This document shows positions 15,159 through 23,474 of a stretch of DNA of 33,591 nt, one piece after another; the stretch's first letter is position 1; each line of letters opens with the position of its first letter. Position numbers and translations under genes: made by a program. The notes beneath the pieces are model-generated. The model saw nothing but the letters and a program-made list of their open reading frames with translations, made no database searches and was not told where the DNA came from. The stretch comes from a virus: positions 1 to 33,591 of IMG/VR virus record IMGVR_UViG_3300021962_000360. One strand, written 5' to 3'.

Positions 15159-15350
15159 ATGAACACAACACTAGAAACACTCATCAACACAATCAATATG
15201 GAAATCAACGAGAAGGTAATTGATGGACTAACCTCATTTGGTTACACCCACCAGGAAGCCACCAAGGTAGTTAGTGACTACGCTGACTTTGATCTCGTTG
15301 AGAACGCTGCTCAGTTCCCAGTAACAACTGAGGAAGAGATTTCCTTCTAA
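15159..15350 (+). CDS. Small acidic protein, sole plus-strand gene
   Basis: 63 residues; ATG at 15159-15161 with AAAGG upstream. Sequence: helical, acidic, with INEKVIDGLTSFGYTHQEAT and DYADFDLVENAAQF. Codon use differs from the neighbours (AAC, ATC, GAG, AAG, CTC are common), as in highly expressed genes. It has its own strong terminator. No family is recognised. The unique orientation and codon use suggest separate, strong expression, perhaps early in infection. Confidence 0.75.
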   Translation: MNTTLETLINTINMEINEKVIDGLTSFGYTHQEATKVVSDYADFDLVENAAQFPVTTEEEISF

Positions 15351-15365
15351 TTGATTGGCAGAATT

Positions 15366-15396
15366 GCCCCTCTCCTTTTTGGAGGGGGGCTTTTTT
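15366..15396 (+). terminator. Strong Rho-independent terminator
   Basis: GCCCCTCTCC (15366-15375), TTTTT loop, GGAGGGGGGC (15381-15390), then TTTTTT. It ends the plus-strand gene and faces the 3' end of the Cas4-like gene. Confidence 0.9.
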
Positions 15397-15407
15397 GTTG
15401 CCAAGTT

Positions 15408-16209
15408 TTATGCCTTAGCTTTTTTCTTCATTCTAAAAGAACCAGTACCGCAGGCTCCTGATGCTGCGTGATCGCAGTAAGAGCACGTCCTCTCATTCTT
15501 TGTCGGCAAGAAGGACCTATCTTCTATGATAGTTACAATGTCTTTAATTAGATTCTGTTTTACTCTATCTAAATCTTCTTTAGTAAACTGATGAGACTTT
15601 TTTCTTCCAGATCTTAAATAATAAAGCTCGGCTATTATATCCTTATCTGGAAAAGCCTCTGAAACAGCCAGGGCATATATGCCAAGCTGTAAGTTATCTT
15701 TTACGTCTTTTTGAGCTACTTCCCATTTTCCAGTTTTATAGTCAATAATTTTTACTGTATTATCGTCTAACATATCTATTCTGTCTATGTATCCAACAAT
15801 AAGATATGAACCAATTACAAAGCTAAAACCATATTCTTTATCATATACATCAAAGATTGTGTCCTGATATTGATCATAAAATTCATCTATGATTTGTGAA
15901 CCAGCAGATATTAAATCTTCTGATATTTTTCCATCTGGATCATAAGATGTAATGTTTTTACTGTATAAATCTCTCATCTGAGAGTAGTCAAGTTTAGTCT
16001 CTGGCTCTATGCATTCTTCTAAAACGGAATGAACAATGTTTCCGAAGAGTAGCAGCTTCTGCAAAACCCCTGGGTTCCTTTTGAATATATGTGTAAAAAT
16101 ACTTAGAAGGACAGGATTTATAGGTGTCTATTCTAGAATAACTAAAATCAACTAAAGATATTTTTTCTAAATCTGTTAAGTCATTTATAGATTTTATTTG
16201 TAAACTCAT
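15408..16209 (-). CDS. Cas4/RecB-like nuclease with Fe-S cysteines, +1 recoding at CGG
   Basis: 266 residues fused. The ATG overlaps the upstream stop as ATGA. Frame 0 gives 55 codons: SYSRIDTYKSCPSKYFYTYI (first Cys, C33) to AEAATL, then CGG. Skipping C16044 continues GNIVHSVLEE, the family G-x-x-x-H motif (H60). Next come GYIDRID (D142) and IIDYKTGK (D156, K158), the nuclease active site, and C242, C245 and C253 in TCSYC...GACG, completing a 4Fe-4S ligand set. The family are 5'-3' DNA exonucleases acting in recombination. It belongs to the replication operon downstream of DnaE. Confidence 0.85.
16041..16044 (-). other. CGGA +1 recoding site in the Cas4-like gene
   Basis: ACT CTT CGG AAA in frame 0, stopping 15 codons later. 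Skipping C gives CTT GGA AAC ATT GTT CAT, restoring the conserved G-x-x-x-H. The core CTT CGG A is identical to the endolysin site. Confidence 0.88.
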
Positions 16210-16388
16210 TCAGTAATGCCGTTTTCTGGATCGTAAATAATATTGCCATCAGGATCATATTCTCTGCCAAGCTCATCTAATATATGACCATTGTATTTGT
16301 TGATAAAAGTTCCTTGTCCAGCTGGAACCCAGCCAGTTTCACCTATCTCCATAAAATCGTCTTCATTGTATGGCCAATTTGTGCCCAT
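16206..16388 (-). CDS. Hypothetical acidic small protein
   Basis: 60 residues; ATG overlapping the upstream gene by 26 bases and ending in an ATGA overlap. It is rich in Asp, Glu, Gly and aromatic residues (WPYNEDDFMEIGETGW, ELGREYDPDGNIIYDPENG). Repeated YDP(D/E)NG turns are seen. No family recognised. Confidence 0.6.
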   Translation of the reverse strand: MGTNWPYNEDDFMEIGETGWVPAGQGTFINKYNGHILDELGREYDPDGNIIYDPENGITE

Positions 16389-16596
16389 CTACAGTCACCT
16401 CACAATCATTAAATCTATTCATATTTAGATAGTAGTTTAAAACAAGATGCAAGTCATCTAATTCTTTTCTTGTAGCCCAAAAACCAATTGGGCCAGATTG
16501 AAGAAAGAAATGATCAGAATAACTATGTGTACCTTCTTCATATTCTACTAATTTAATACTACCTTTTGAAATAGATCCAACCATATTTTTATTCAT
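16363..16596 (-). CDS. Hypothetical small protein
   Basis: 77 residues. I chose the ATG at 16594-16596 because GAGGA lies a good distance upstream; an ATG 15 bases earlier is possible. Beta-rich N-terminus (GSISKGSIKLVEYEE) and FWATRKELDDLHLVLNYYL helix. Function unknown. Confidence 0.6.
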   Translation of the reverse strand: MNKNMVGSISKGSIKLVEYEEGTHSYSDHFFLQSGPIGFWATRKELDDLHLVLNYYLNMNRFNDCEVTVDGHKLAIQ

Positions 16597-16600
16597 AAAA

Positions 16601-16969
16601 TTAATCCTCATCTACTATTGTTATTGGATTCCAATTAGGATCATTTAATTTTTCCCTCATGTCATTAACATACGCATCCCAGTCTCTTTCATCTTCAGAC
16701 TTTTTTTCGTACTTAACCTGACCCTTAAATGGATTAGACTTGAATCTGGTTATTAATAGTTTCCCCTGCTTGGTTTTCCATCTCAAAATACCATTTTTGC
16801 AATCACAAAAATCGTCAGCGTCAGCGTCTATCTTGCCAAGAGGGTCATATCTACCGCTACACGACTTGCACTTTGTATATCTACCTTTATCCTGACATCT
16901 ATTGCAAGAAGGGCAAAACACCCAACAACTGTTTTCTGTAGGATTCTTGTAAGTTCCTGGTAAAGTCAT
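16601..16969 (-). CDS. Zinc-ribbon protein
   Basis: 122 residues; ATG in a TAAAATG junction after the polymerase gene. Eight Cys in pairs: CWVFCPSC, C, CKSC and CDC across residues 15-60, as in zinc ribbons or DnaJ-like zinc centres. The C-terminus is charged and helical (ERDWDAYVNDMREKLND). Its position after DnaE suggests a replication accessory role, which is inference. Confidence 0.6.
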   Translation of the reverse strand: MTLPGTYKNPTENSCWVFCPSCNRCQDKGRYTKCKSCSGRYDPLGKIDADADDFCDCKNGILRWKTKQGKLLITRFKSNPFKGQVKYEKKSEDERDWDAYVNDMREKLNDPNWNPITIVDED

Positions 16970-16970
16970 T

Positions 16971-19900
16971 TTAAATACCTATCCTTATAATTTCCTTTAA
17001 AGACGACTCAACTTTTGGAGAAGTAGTCTTATTAAATTTAAAAGTTATTTTTTTATTATCCTCTATATACTGTAAGTATACATTTGAAGATCCATTTGTA
17101 GTTTCTATTATATCATATAGTTTACCAACTAAATCCAAAGAAGGGTTATGATCCATTTCCAAAACTATCGATTTAATACCAATAGCTTTATCTGTATCTA
17201 TTCTTTGGTTAGAATTATAAAACAACTTAACAATAGACTTATCTTCATCGTTTTCTTTGTTAATTGAACCAGAAAATATAAATACATCACCAGGATTAAA
17301 ATAAGAATCATCTATATTTTTTGCTTCCCTAGGAAATATTAATATTTCTATTTCGCCAGTAATATCCTCTAAAAGAAGTCTAAACATTTTTTGACCTTTT
17401 TTAGTAATAGTTTTTTTAACTGATGTAATAATTCCACCCAATTTTACATTCATTCCACTTAGCATTTCGTTGGTGTCTGCTATATCAGAATCGACCAATG
17501 GGGCTATGGCATCGATCAAACCTTCCATCGGATGCTTAGAAACATATACACCAAGCTCAGATTTCTCTTTCTCCAACAGACTTAATTCATCTCTTCTTTG
17601 TATTATGACATCATCTTCAACCTTAATTAATTCATCTAATGCTCCTGAAGCTGCAAGATGTTCTAGTGTGGACTTCTTTAATATAGAAGAATCACACCTT
17701 CTAAAAAAGTCATATATGTTGAGATATGGTTCATTTTCTTTTCTACAGCCAATAATTGCTTCGGCAATAGAATCGCCAATTCCGCTAATTGCTGAAAGAC
17801 CAAAAACTATATTGTAATCATCGATAACATTAAAGTCTTTTCCAGATCTGTTTATAGATGGTGGCAAAACCTTAATTCCCATTTTTCTACATTCTGATAG
17901 ATACAAAGCCTGCTTATCCTTGTTGCCAAAAACAGATGACATCAGGGCAGCCATATATTCTGCTGGATAATTAGCTTTCAGGTATCCGGTTATATAAGAG
18001 ATCATTGCGTAACTAGCTGCGTGAGCCCTGTTGAAACCGTAGCCACCAAAGTATTCAATGTCTGAGTAGATTTTATTTGCTCGATCTTCTGCAAGACCTG
18101 AAGTTGTCCTGCACCCGTCAACAAACTTTTTTCTAAACAAAGAGATTTTATCCATTTGTTTTTTACCAATAGCTTTTCTGAGATCATCAGCTTCAGCAGA
18201 AGAAAACCCTGCAAGCTCTCTTGCTACGCCTAACACGTCTTCCTGGTACAGCATGATACCCAAGGACGGACCTAATACTTTCTCTAGCTTTTCATGTTCG
18301 TAGGAAACCTTAGATCTACCATGTTTTCTGTCAATATATAACTTATCCATACCAGAGCCCATTGGCCCTGGTCTATATAGTGATATCAAAGCCATTATGT
18401 CTTCTATGTTTTGTGGCTTCAACTGCACCATTAGCTGTCTCATGCCAGAAGATTCAAGCTGAAAAACACCAATAGCGTTTCCACTTTGTAGCTGGTCAAA
18501 TGTTTTTTCATCGTCTAACGGTATTTTATCAACATCAATGATAATTGATTTATTTTTTTCCACAAGCTTTATACATGAATCTATAACGCCTAGGTTTCTT
18601 AATCCTAAGAAATCTATTTTCAACAGACCACACTGCTCGACCCTACCCATGTCCCACTGGGTAACAACTGGATTATCAATACCCTTCTGCATAATAGGCA
18701 GATAATCAATTAGCTGGTTCTTAGATATGACTATTCCAGCTGCGTGAATTCCTGTCTGCCTAACCAACCCCTCTAGACCAAAAGCTGTATCAACAATTTT
18801 TTTAGAATCCTCATTATTATTATATTCAGTGACAAACTCCTGAACATCCATGCACTCTTTTAATGATTTAGATATACCCAGAACTGGTGGAGGAACAAGC
18901 TTTGCAATTCTATCTCCACCAGTAAAGTCATACCCAAGAGCTCTTGCTGCGTCTCGCAAAGACTGCCTTGCTCCCGTTCTATTAAACGTGCATATGTGAG
19001 CTACCTTATCTTCACCATACTTTGACTTTGCGTAGTCTATAACCTTTTCTCTGTGTCTATCATCAAAGTCAAGATCAATGTCTGGCATTGACTTTCTTCC
19101 CTCAACAAGAAATCTTTCAAACATTAAACCAAACTTAATAGGGTCTAAATTCGTGATATCAAATGCATACGACAATACGCTTCCAGCTGCAGATCCTCTA
19201 CCCCACCCTACTCTAATGTCATTAGATTTAGCCCACCTTACTAAATCAGACACAACTAGGAAGTACTCAGGAAAACCCATCTCCTTTACTACCCTCATCT
19301 CATGCAGGGCTCTATTTAATATGTTCTCAGGAAGAGGGTCTCCATATTTAGATTTAAGGCCTTCCCAAGCCAATCTTTCAAAATACTCTGTTGATGATTC
19401 CTTTGTTGGAATTGGAAAATTAGGAAAATGTATTTGACCAAAATTTAAATCAACTTCGACCATATCGTTAACGTGCATTGTATTTTTAAGAAAATCTTCA
19501 CTAAACCTAGATGACATATCCTCGTATGATTGAAGATAAAATTCATCACCAGAAAAAGAGAATCTATCTGGAGTATTAATATTTGAGTTAGTAGCAACAC
19601 AAAGCATTATGTCGTGAGCTTCTGCGTCATGCCTATGTACGTAGTGGCAGTCTCCAGTTGGAACTACCTTAGCGCTAATTTTTTGGGCTATTTCAATTAG
19701 TTGATTTGATATCTTTCTCTGTTCTGTTAAACCATGATCTTGTATTTCTATAAAGTAGTTTTCTTTTCCGAACTATGTCTTGCATTTTTTTTGCTGCGTT
19801 AAGAGCAAATTCGTAATCATTTCTTAAAAGAGCTTGAGACACTTCCCCGTTTAAGCAACCAGACAAAACTATTATACCTTCAGAATGTTCTGCTATTAAA

Positions 19901-20298
19901 CCATGATCTATTCTAGGCTTCCCATAATAACCCTGAAGAAAGGACTTAGAGGACATCTTTATAATGTTATGATATCCAATATTGTTTTTTGCAAGGATAG
20001 TTATGTGGTATGGACCTCTTTGTTCCCACTCATTTTTTGCTGGGCCAGATCTTTCTTCTTCATCCCTATCAAATCTTGTTTTTCTAGCTTGATAAAATTC
20101 AGAGCCAAGAATTGGTTTTACACCGGTCGCTTTACCAGCGTCATAAAAATCTAACCATGAATGTATATTTCCATGGTCAGTTGTAGCTAGACCTGACATA
20201 CCCAATGATTTAGCTCTAGAAAGATATGCCTCTACATCTCCATGTCCATCCAACATGGAATAGACGGTATGGTTATGCAGGTTTGTCCAATTTTTCAC
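16971..20298 (-). CDS. dnaE: DNA polymerase III alpha subunit (DnaE type), +1 recoding at CGG
   Basis: 1108 residues fused; the phage replicative polymerase. GTG start overlapping the upstream stop (GTGA). The PHP domain begins LHNHTVYSMLDGHGD and TDHGNIHS. Frame 0 gives 176 codons to MQDIV, then CGG. Skipping C19770 continues GKENYFIEIQDHGL, PTGDCHYVH and AEAHDIMLCVATN, exactly the expected PHP sequence. The polymerase core has GWGRGSAAGS, PDIDLDF (about 405-411, close to E. coli D401 and D403) and KIDFLGLRNL. Later come GLSAISGIGDSIAEA (helix-hairpin-helix) and an OB fold (GGIITSVKKT). Reading CGG as Arg ends after 24 wrong codons. No intein or separate start explains the split. Confidence 0.92.
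19767..19770 (-). other. CGGA +1 recoding site in dnaE
   Basis: ATA GTT CGG AAA in frame 0; skipping C gives GTT GGA AAA GAA AAC TAC. The restored 54 residues match the PHP domain up to the long downstream frame. This site is the strongest evidence because the family alignment around it is known in detail. Confidence 0.92.
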
Positions 20299-20495
20299 TC
20301 TAATCCTCTTTGCCTATTAATATCATCTAGCACTTTTTGCTTGTCTCTTCTGTAACAGATTACCACAACCCCTCTACAATATTTGCAGACTGGTGGAACT
20401 CCAGCTTGTGCAAAAGGGCTATTAAACATAGCTCTGTCAGATTGCTCTGTTCCACAGTCAGAGCATAAACCGATAACGTCATCATCACTTGACAT
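20295..20495 (-). CDS. Small zinc-finger protein
   Basis: 66 residues from the ATG at 20493-20495, which overlaps the primase 3' end. Two Cys pairs (CSDC and CKYC, about 22 residues apart) form a zinc-ribbon-like site. The tail is basic (RRDKQKVLDDINRQRG). It lies between primase and polymerase and may be an accessory protein; inference. Confidence 0.62.
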   Translation of the reverse strand: MSSDDDVIGLCSDCGTEQSDRAMFNSPFAQAGVPPVCKYCRGVVVICYRRDKQKVLDDINRQRGLE

Positions 20496-21690
20496 TTTTT
20501 TCACCTTCCTTTTTACTTGAGTAGGCAAACCTTATTGGTGACGGAGAAGATCTTTCATTCGTCTCTATATATTTACCATTAACTTGTATCCATTTTGTTT
20601 TATGTTCTAATGAACAATCGCCACATCCAACTCCAGCGGAGTTTGCTCTCTCGCAGGTATATGGTCTCCCACCTATTCCAAGCTCTCTTCTTTTTATCCA
20701 ATCGTTAATGTGGGCGCTTGATTTGGATAAATTATAATCCTCGCAATTACTTAGTATTTCGTGAAGGTATTCAATTCCTTCTTCTGAATAGGTTAGTATT
20801 GAACATAAAAACAGTCTAGCCTCATGTTCTAAGAAATGCTTAGTTTTTGCCTGATCTTCTAGCCTTTTTACTGCAGAACAATTTGATAAAAGTTTTTGTT
20901 TTTCAAACACTTTTTCTGATGATGAAAAGGTTTTCTGTCCAGAAGATCCATATTGATTAAAGTGAGCTAATACATCTATTGGTTTATTTTTTGATTCTTC
21001 AAATTCATAAACGAGGTTTCTATACCACTCATTTGCTCTGTAGTCAAAAGATTGACTAGGAACAGAGTTATCTTGTTCAACACTAGAATATTCCATAATT
21101 TCTGACATAGAAGAAAATAAAACAGAGTTACTCAGTTTAGTTTTATACAGATTTGTTTCTTGATGCTTAGAACCTGGAAGCCTCCACATTCTTCTTGCAT
21201 CATAAACTGAAAAATCTAAAGACTCTAGACCTAAGTTAGACACTACTTTCCCTGCTATATATCTAAACTTTGAGTGAAGGCTGTTTGATGGGTCTATTCC
21301 GAGAGCAACGGCCTCACACTCTATGTGAAAACCTTTTTTACCAGTGTAATAAACTATTATAGAATCTTCTGGAATATAAGAAGATAGGTATGAGTATAGT
21401 CTTTTACATTCATCTAAAGAAACTTGTACTTTGTCATTATCTATATCAAAGTAAAGAGATCCAAGCCTAATTGCCTGGTCTATGTCAATGTTATTAAAGT
21501 GCCAGACAGAAGTATAAATTCCAGTGTTATCATATTTTTTTGCATAAGGAATCGATCTTCTGACGTCATACAATATTGTACCGTCTGAATCTTTCTCTCG
21601 AATAACCCTTTTTAAGGAAGGTATATATCTAGCTAGTTCTACATATTTCCATTGAGAAAGAAACTTCTGTTCATCTAAATCTATCTTCAT
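20485..21690 (-). CDS. Archaeo-eukaryotic-type DNA primase
   Basis: 401 residues; makes primers for replication. ATG overlaps the upstream stop as ATGA. The AEP catalytic motifs are present: LYFDIDND (D82, D84, metal binding), YYTGKKGFHIE (about 115-124, the s-G-x-x-G-x-H motif) and DARRMWRLPGSKH (about 164-176). The C-terminus has a Cys group (CERANSAGVGCGDC), perhaps a zinc or Fe-S site as in primase large-subunit domains. It is unlike the bacterial DnaG primase. Confidence 0.82.
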   Translation of the reverse strand: MKIDLDEQKFLSQWKYVELARYIPSLKRVIREKDSDGTILYDVRRSIPYAKKYDNTGIYTSVWHFNNIDIDQAIRLGSLYFDIDNDKVQVSLDECKRLYSYLSSYIPEDSIIVYYTGKKGFHIECEAVALGIDPSNSLHSKFRYIAGKVVSNLGLESLDFSVYDARRMWRLPGSKHQETNLYKTKLSNSVLFSSMSEIMEYSSVEQDNSVPSQSFDYRANEWYRNLVYEFEESKNKPIDVLAHFNQYGSSGQKTFSSSEKVFEKQKLLSNCSAVKRLEDQAKTKHFLEHEARLFLCSILTYSEEGIEYLHEILSNCEDYNLSKSSAHINDWIKRRELGIGGRPYTCERANSAGVGCGDCSLEHKTKWIQVNGKYIETNERSSPSPIRFAYSSKKEGEKNVK

Positions 21691-21863
21691 AGTATTTTAG
21701 TTTTTGATTCTCCTTGGCCAAATGACCAAATTTTGATCTTATCAGAATGAAAGACGGAAGAATGTGTTCTGTAATACACAGATTCCTCTATATAAGATTC
21801 TAGGTTTTTTAAAACCAGCAGACGAGCTGCCATGATATTTTCGTTGTTAACTAAATCTTCCAT
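21687..21863 (-). CDS. Hypothetical small protein
   Basis: 58 residues; ATG at 21861-21863 inside the end of the HD gene, and its stop overlaps the primase ATG. Helical, no family: MEDLVNNENIMAARLLVLK at the start and IKIWSFGQGES near the end. Tight overlap on both sides supports it as a real gene. Confidence 0.62.
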   Translation of the reverse strand: MEDLVNNENIMAARLLVLKNLESYIEESVYYRTHSSVFHSDKIKIWSFGQGESKTKIL

Positions 21864-22522
21864 CTTTCCTCTATGACATCTTCACCATCAATTATGTTAT
21901 GAACTTTTGAAGATATATTATCAGCTAAATGAACTATTACATCTAGATAAGTTACTGGCACCGTTTCTGGCACAGGAGACCAAGGACCAAGGTGACATCT
22001 TACAAGCCTTAATATTGATTGAACGGTTTCTTCATCTAAATATAATGTAGACGAAGATGACTCGGAAGTATATTTCTTGTCGTTTTCTTGGCATTTTTTA
22101 ACAAGCATTCCGACAGTATATGGGTGCAATGGATCATACACAAAAGATCCGCCATCACCGTACGATACACCCTTTGTTACATCGTGAAGGAGGCAAGCTG
22201 CATAAACTATGTCTCTTTCACTGGAAGATAAAGAGTACGAGTCAGATATTATCTTTGCAGTCCTTACCACTCTCTTTGTATGTAGAACGTTGCCACCCTC
22301 ATTATGTTCATCTAATGGGTGGTATTTACCAGAAAAGCTTGAGGGTACAGTCCAGAAAGACTTTGCCTGTAGAAGTACTGCTCTAACAAAAGATTTTATG
22401 TTTTCACTTTCTATTAAATTTATTTCATCTAATAAAGGTTTAAGTATTCCATCCTCTTCTTCATTGGAAGTAAATACTTTTTCTTCACCTAAAAGATCAT
22501 CTAAAATAGATTTCTTACTCAT
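21851..22522 (-). CDS. HD-domain phosphohydrolase
   Basis: 223 residues; ATG overlaps the upstream stop. HD residues: H in GGNVLHTKRV, HD in ACLLHDVTKG, H in RCHLGPWS and D in HLADNISS. HD enzymes hydrolyse phosphate esters in nucleotides or RNA. The pattern recalls the YhaM-type and other nucleic-acid HD enzymes. The substrate is not known; it lies in the replication operon. Confidence 0.75.
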   Translation of the reverse strand: MSKKSILDDLLGEEKVFTSNEEEDGILKPLLDEINLIESENIKSFVRAVLLQAKSFWTVPSSFSGKYHPLDEHNEGGNVLHTKRVVRTAKIISDSYSLSSSERDIVYAACLLHDVTKGVSYGDGGSFVYDPLHPYTVGMLVKKCQENDKKYTSESSSSTLYLDEETVQSILRLVRCHLGPWSPVPETVPVTYLDVIVHLADNISSKVHNIIDGEDVIEERWKI

Positions 22523-22686
22523 ATGTCATCTTCCCATTCTAGCTCTAACATTTGTATTTTTTGATGTGTAGAATCTATTATATCATTAATAAACTTTTCT
22601 GGACTTTTTTTAAAGTAAGAACAAATCTTTAATATCATTTCTGAGTGATTTTGATCTAACAGAATTCCTATCCTACTTTGATTCAA
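22519..22686 (-). CDS. Hypothetical small protein
   Basis: 55 residues from a TTG at 22684-22686 with AAAAGG nine bases upstream; it overlaps the end of the nuclease-like gene. Helical, with HSEMILKICSYFKKSPEKFI, which looks like a small ribbon-helix-helix-type DNA-binding protein. Tentative. Confidence 0.5.
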   Translation of the reverse strand: MNQSRIGILLDQNHSEMILKICSYFKKSPEKFINDIIDSTHQKIQMLELEWEDDI

Positions 22687-23473
22687 TTGAAATAGCCTTT
22701 TGAGACGGGGTCCACTTTGAACACGGCTTATCAAATGGACACTGCTTACAATACCACGTCAAACCTCTTCTTGGTATAAACTTTTCACACTGACTAACCT
22801 CGTTACACCAAAAGTTGAGGTTTACTAAATCATCATTATTAATATCATATTGATTGAATTGAACTTTTTGAGATAATAAATCACAATAACCAATTTTAGC
22901 TTTAGATACTTTGCTTGGGTATCTATAAGAGAAAGCAGCATATGATGTACTAAAATCAATTTGATACATGTACTGATGACTGTTTTTATAATTAAACATT
23001 AATTTAATTACATAATACTGATTGTTGTGCGCCAATATAACATCAAACTTATCTTTTATCTTTACGTCTTTACTTATTGGAAAAATGTAATCTTCATTGA
23101 TCGCTATAGGTATTGAGGATGAATCGCTAAAACTTTCGTGGAAAGAAAGAAGAACTGCAGCAGCCTTAGAAGTTAAGCTTGCATTATTACCGTAGGCGCT
23201 TTCATGTTGTTCGGTAATAATATCATAAGCACTTACGTCCTTAGAAAACCAAAGCTTTTCCCATCTATTTAATAGCGAAGAATAAGATGGGGTATACCCA
23301 CCTTGTTTTTTATAAAAGAAAAAATAAATTATATCTTTTAATGTATTCTCAAACCTTTCAGACAAGATATCCCTACCGCCTATGGTTTCTGGCATAGTTT
23401 GATTATGCCTGTAATCATAGAGTAGGGAGCACGTCTGAAAATCTTTAATAGATTTTGGTGTTAATAACTTCAT
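22673..23473 (-). CDS. Cas4/RecB-like protein with degenerate active site
   Basis: 266 residues from the ATG at 23471-23473; a second ATG 21 bases earlier is possible. The N-terminal SIKDFQTCSLLYDYRH parallels the first Cys of Cas4-type nucleases. The C-terminal WYCKQCPFDKPC gives the other Fe-S Cys ligands. In the middle, DKFDVI...YYVIKLMF replaces the usual D-x-x-D and D-Y-K-T, so the nuclease residues seem partly lost. Equal in length to the Cas4-like protein at 15408-16209. Possibly a structural partner or a diverged copy. Confidence 0.62.
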   Translation of the reverse strand: MKLLTPKSIKDFQTCSLLYDYRHNQTMPETIGGRDILSERFENTLKDIIYFFFYKKQGGYTPSYSSLLNRWEKLWFSKDVSAYDIITEQHESAYGNNASLTSKAAAVLLSFHESFSDSSSIPIAINEDYIFPISKDVKIKDKFDVILAHNNQYYVIKLMFNYKNSHQYMYQIDFSTSYAAFSYRYPSKVSKAKIGYCDLLSQKVQFNQYDINNDDLVNLNFWCNEVSQCEKFIPRRGLTWYCKQCPFDKPCSKWTPSQKAISIESK

Positions 23474-23474
23474 A

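Noticed and set aside
16971-19607. A separate DnaE-like gene beginning at 19607
   Set aside because: The 54 codons upstream in the same frame are clear PHP-domain sequence continuous with the earlier fragment. The two parts are one gene joined at the CGG shift.
1-20298. Frameshifts as pseudogenes or sequencing errors
   Set aside because: All seven are at in-frame CGG, all are the same +1 direction, and identical local sequence in other frames is intact. Random decay or homopolymer errors would not show this pattern.
16971-20298. Intein or intron splitting the polymerase
   Set aside because: There is no extra sequence at the break, only one base too many.
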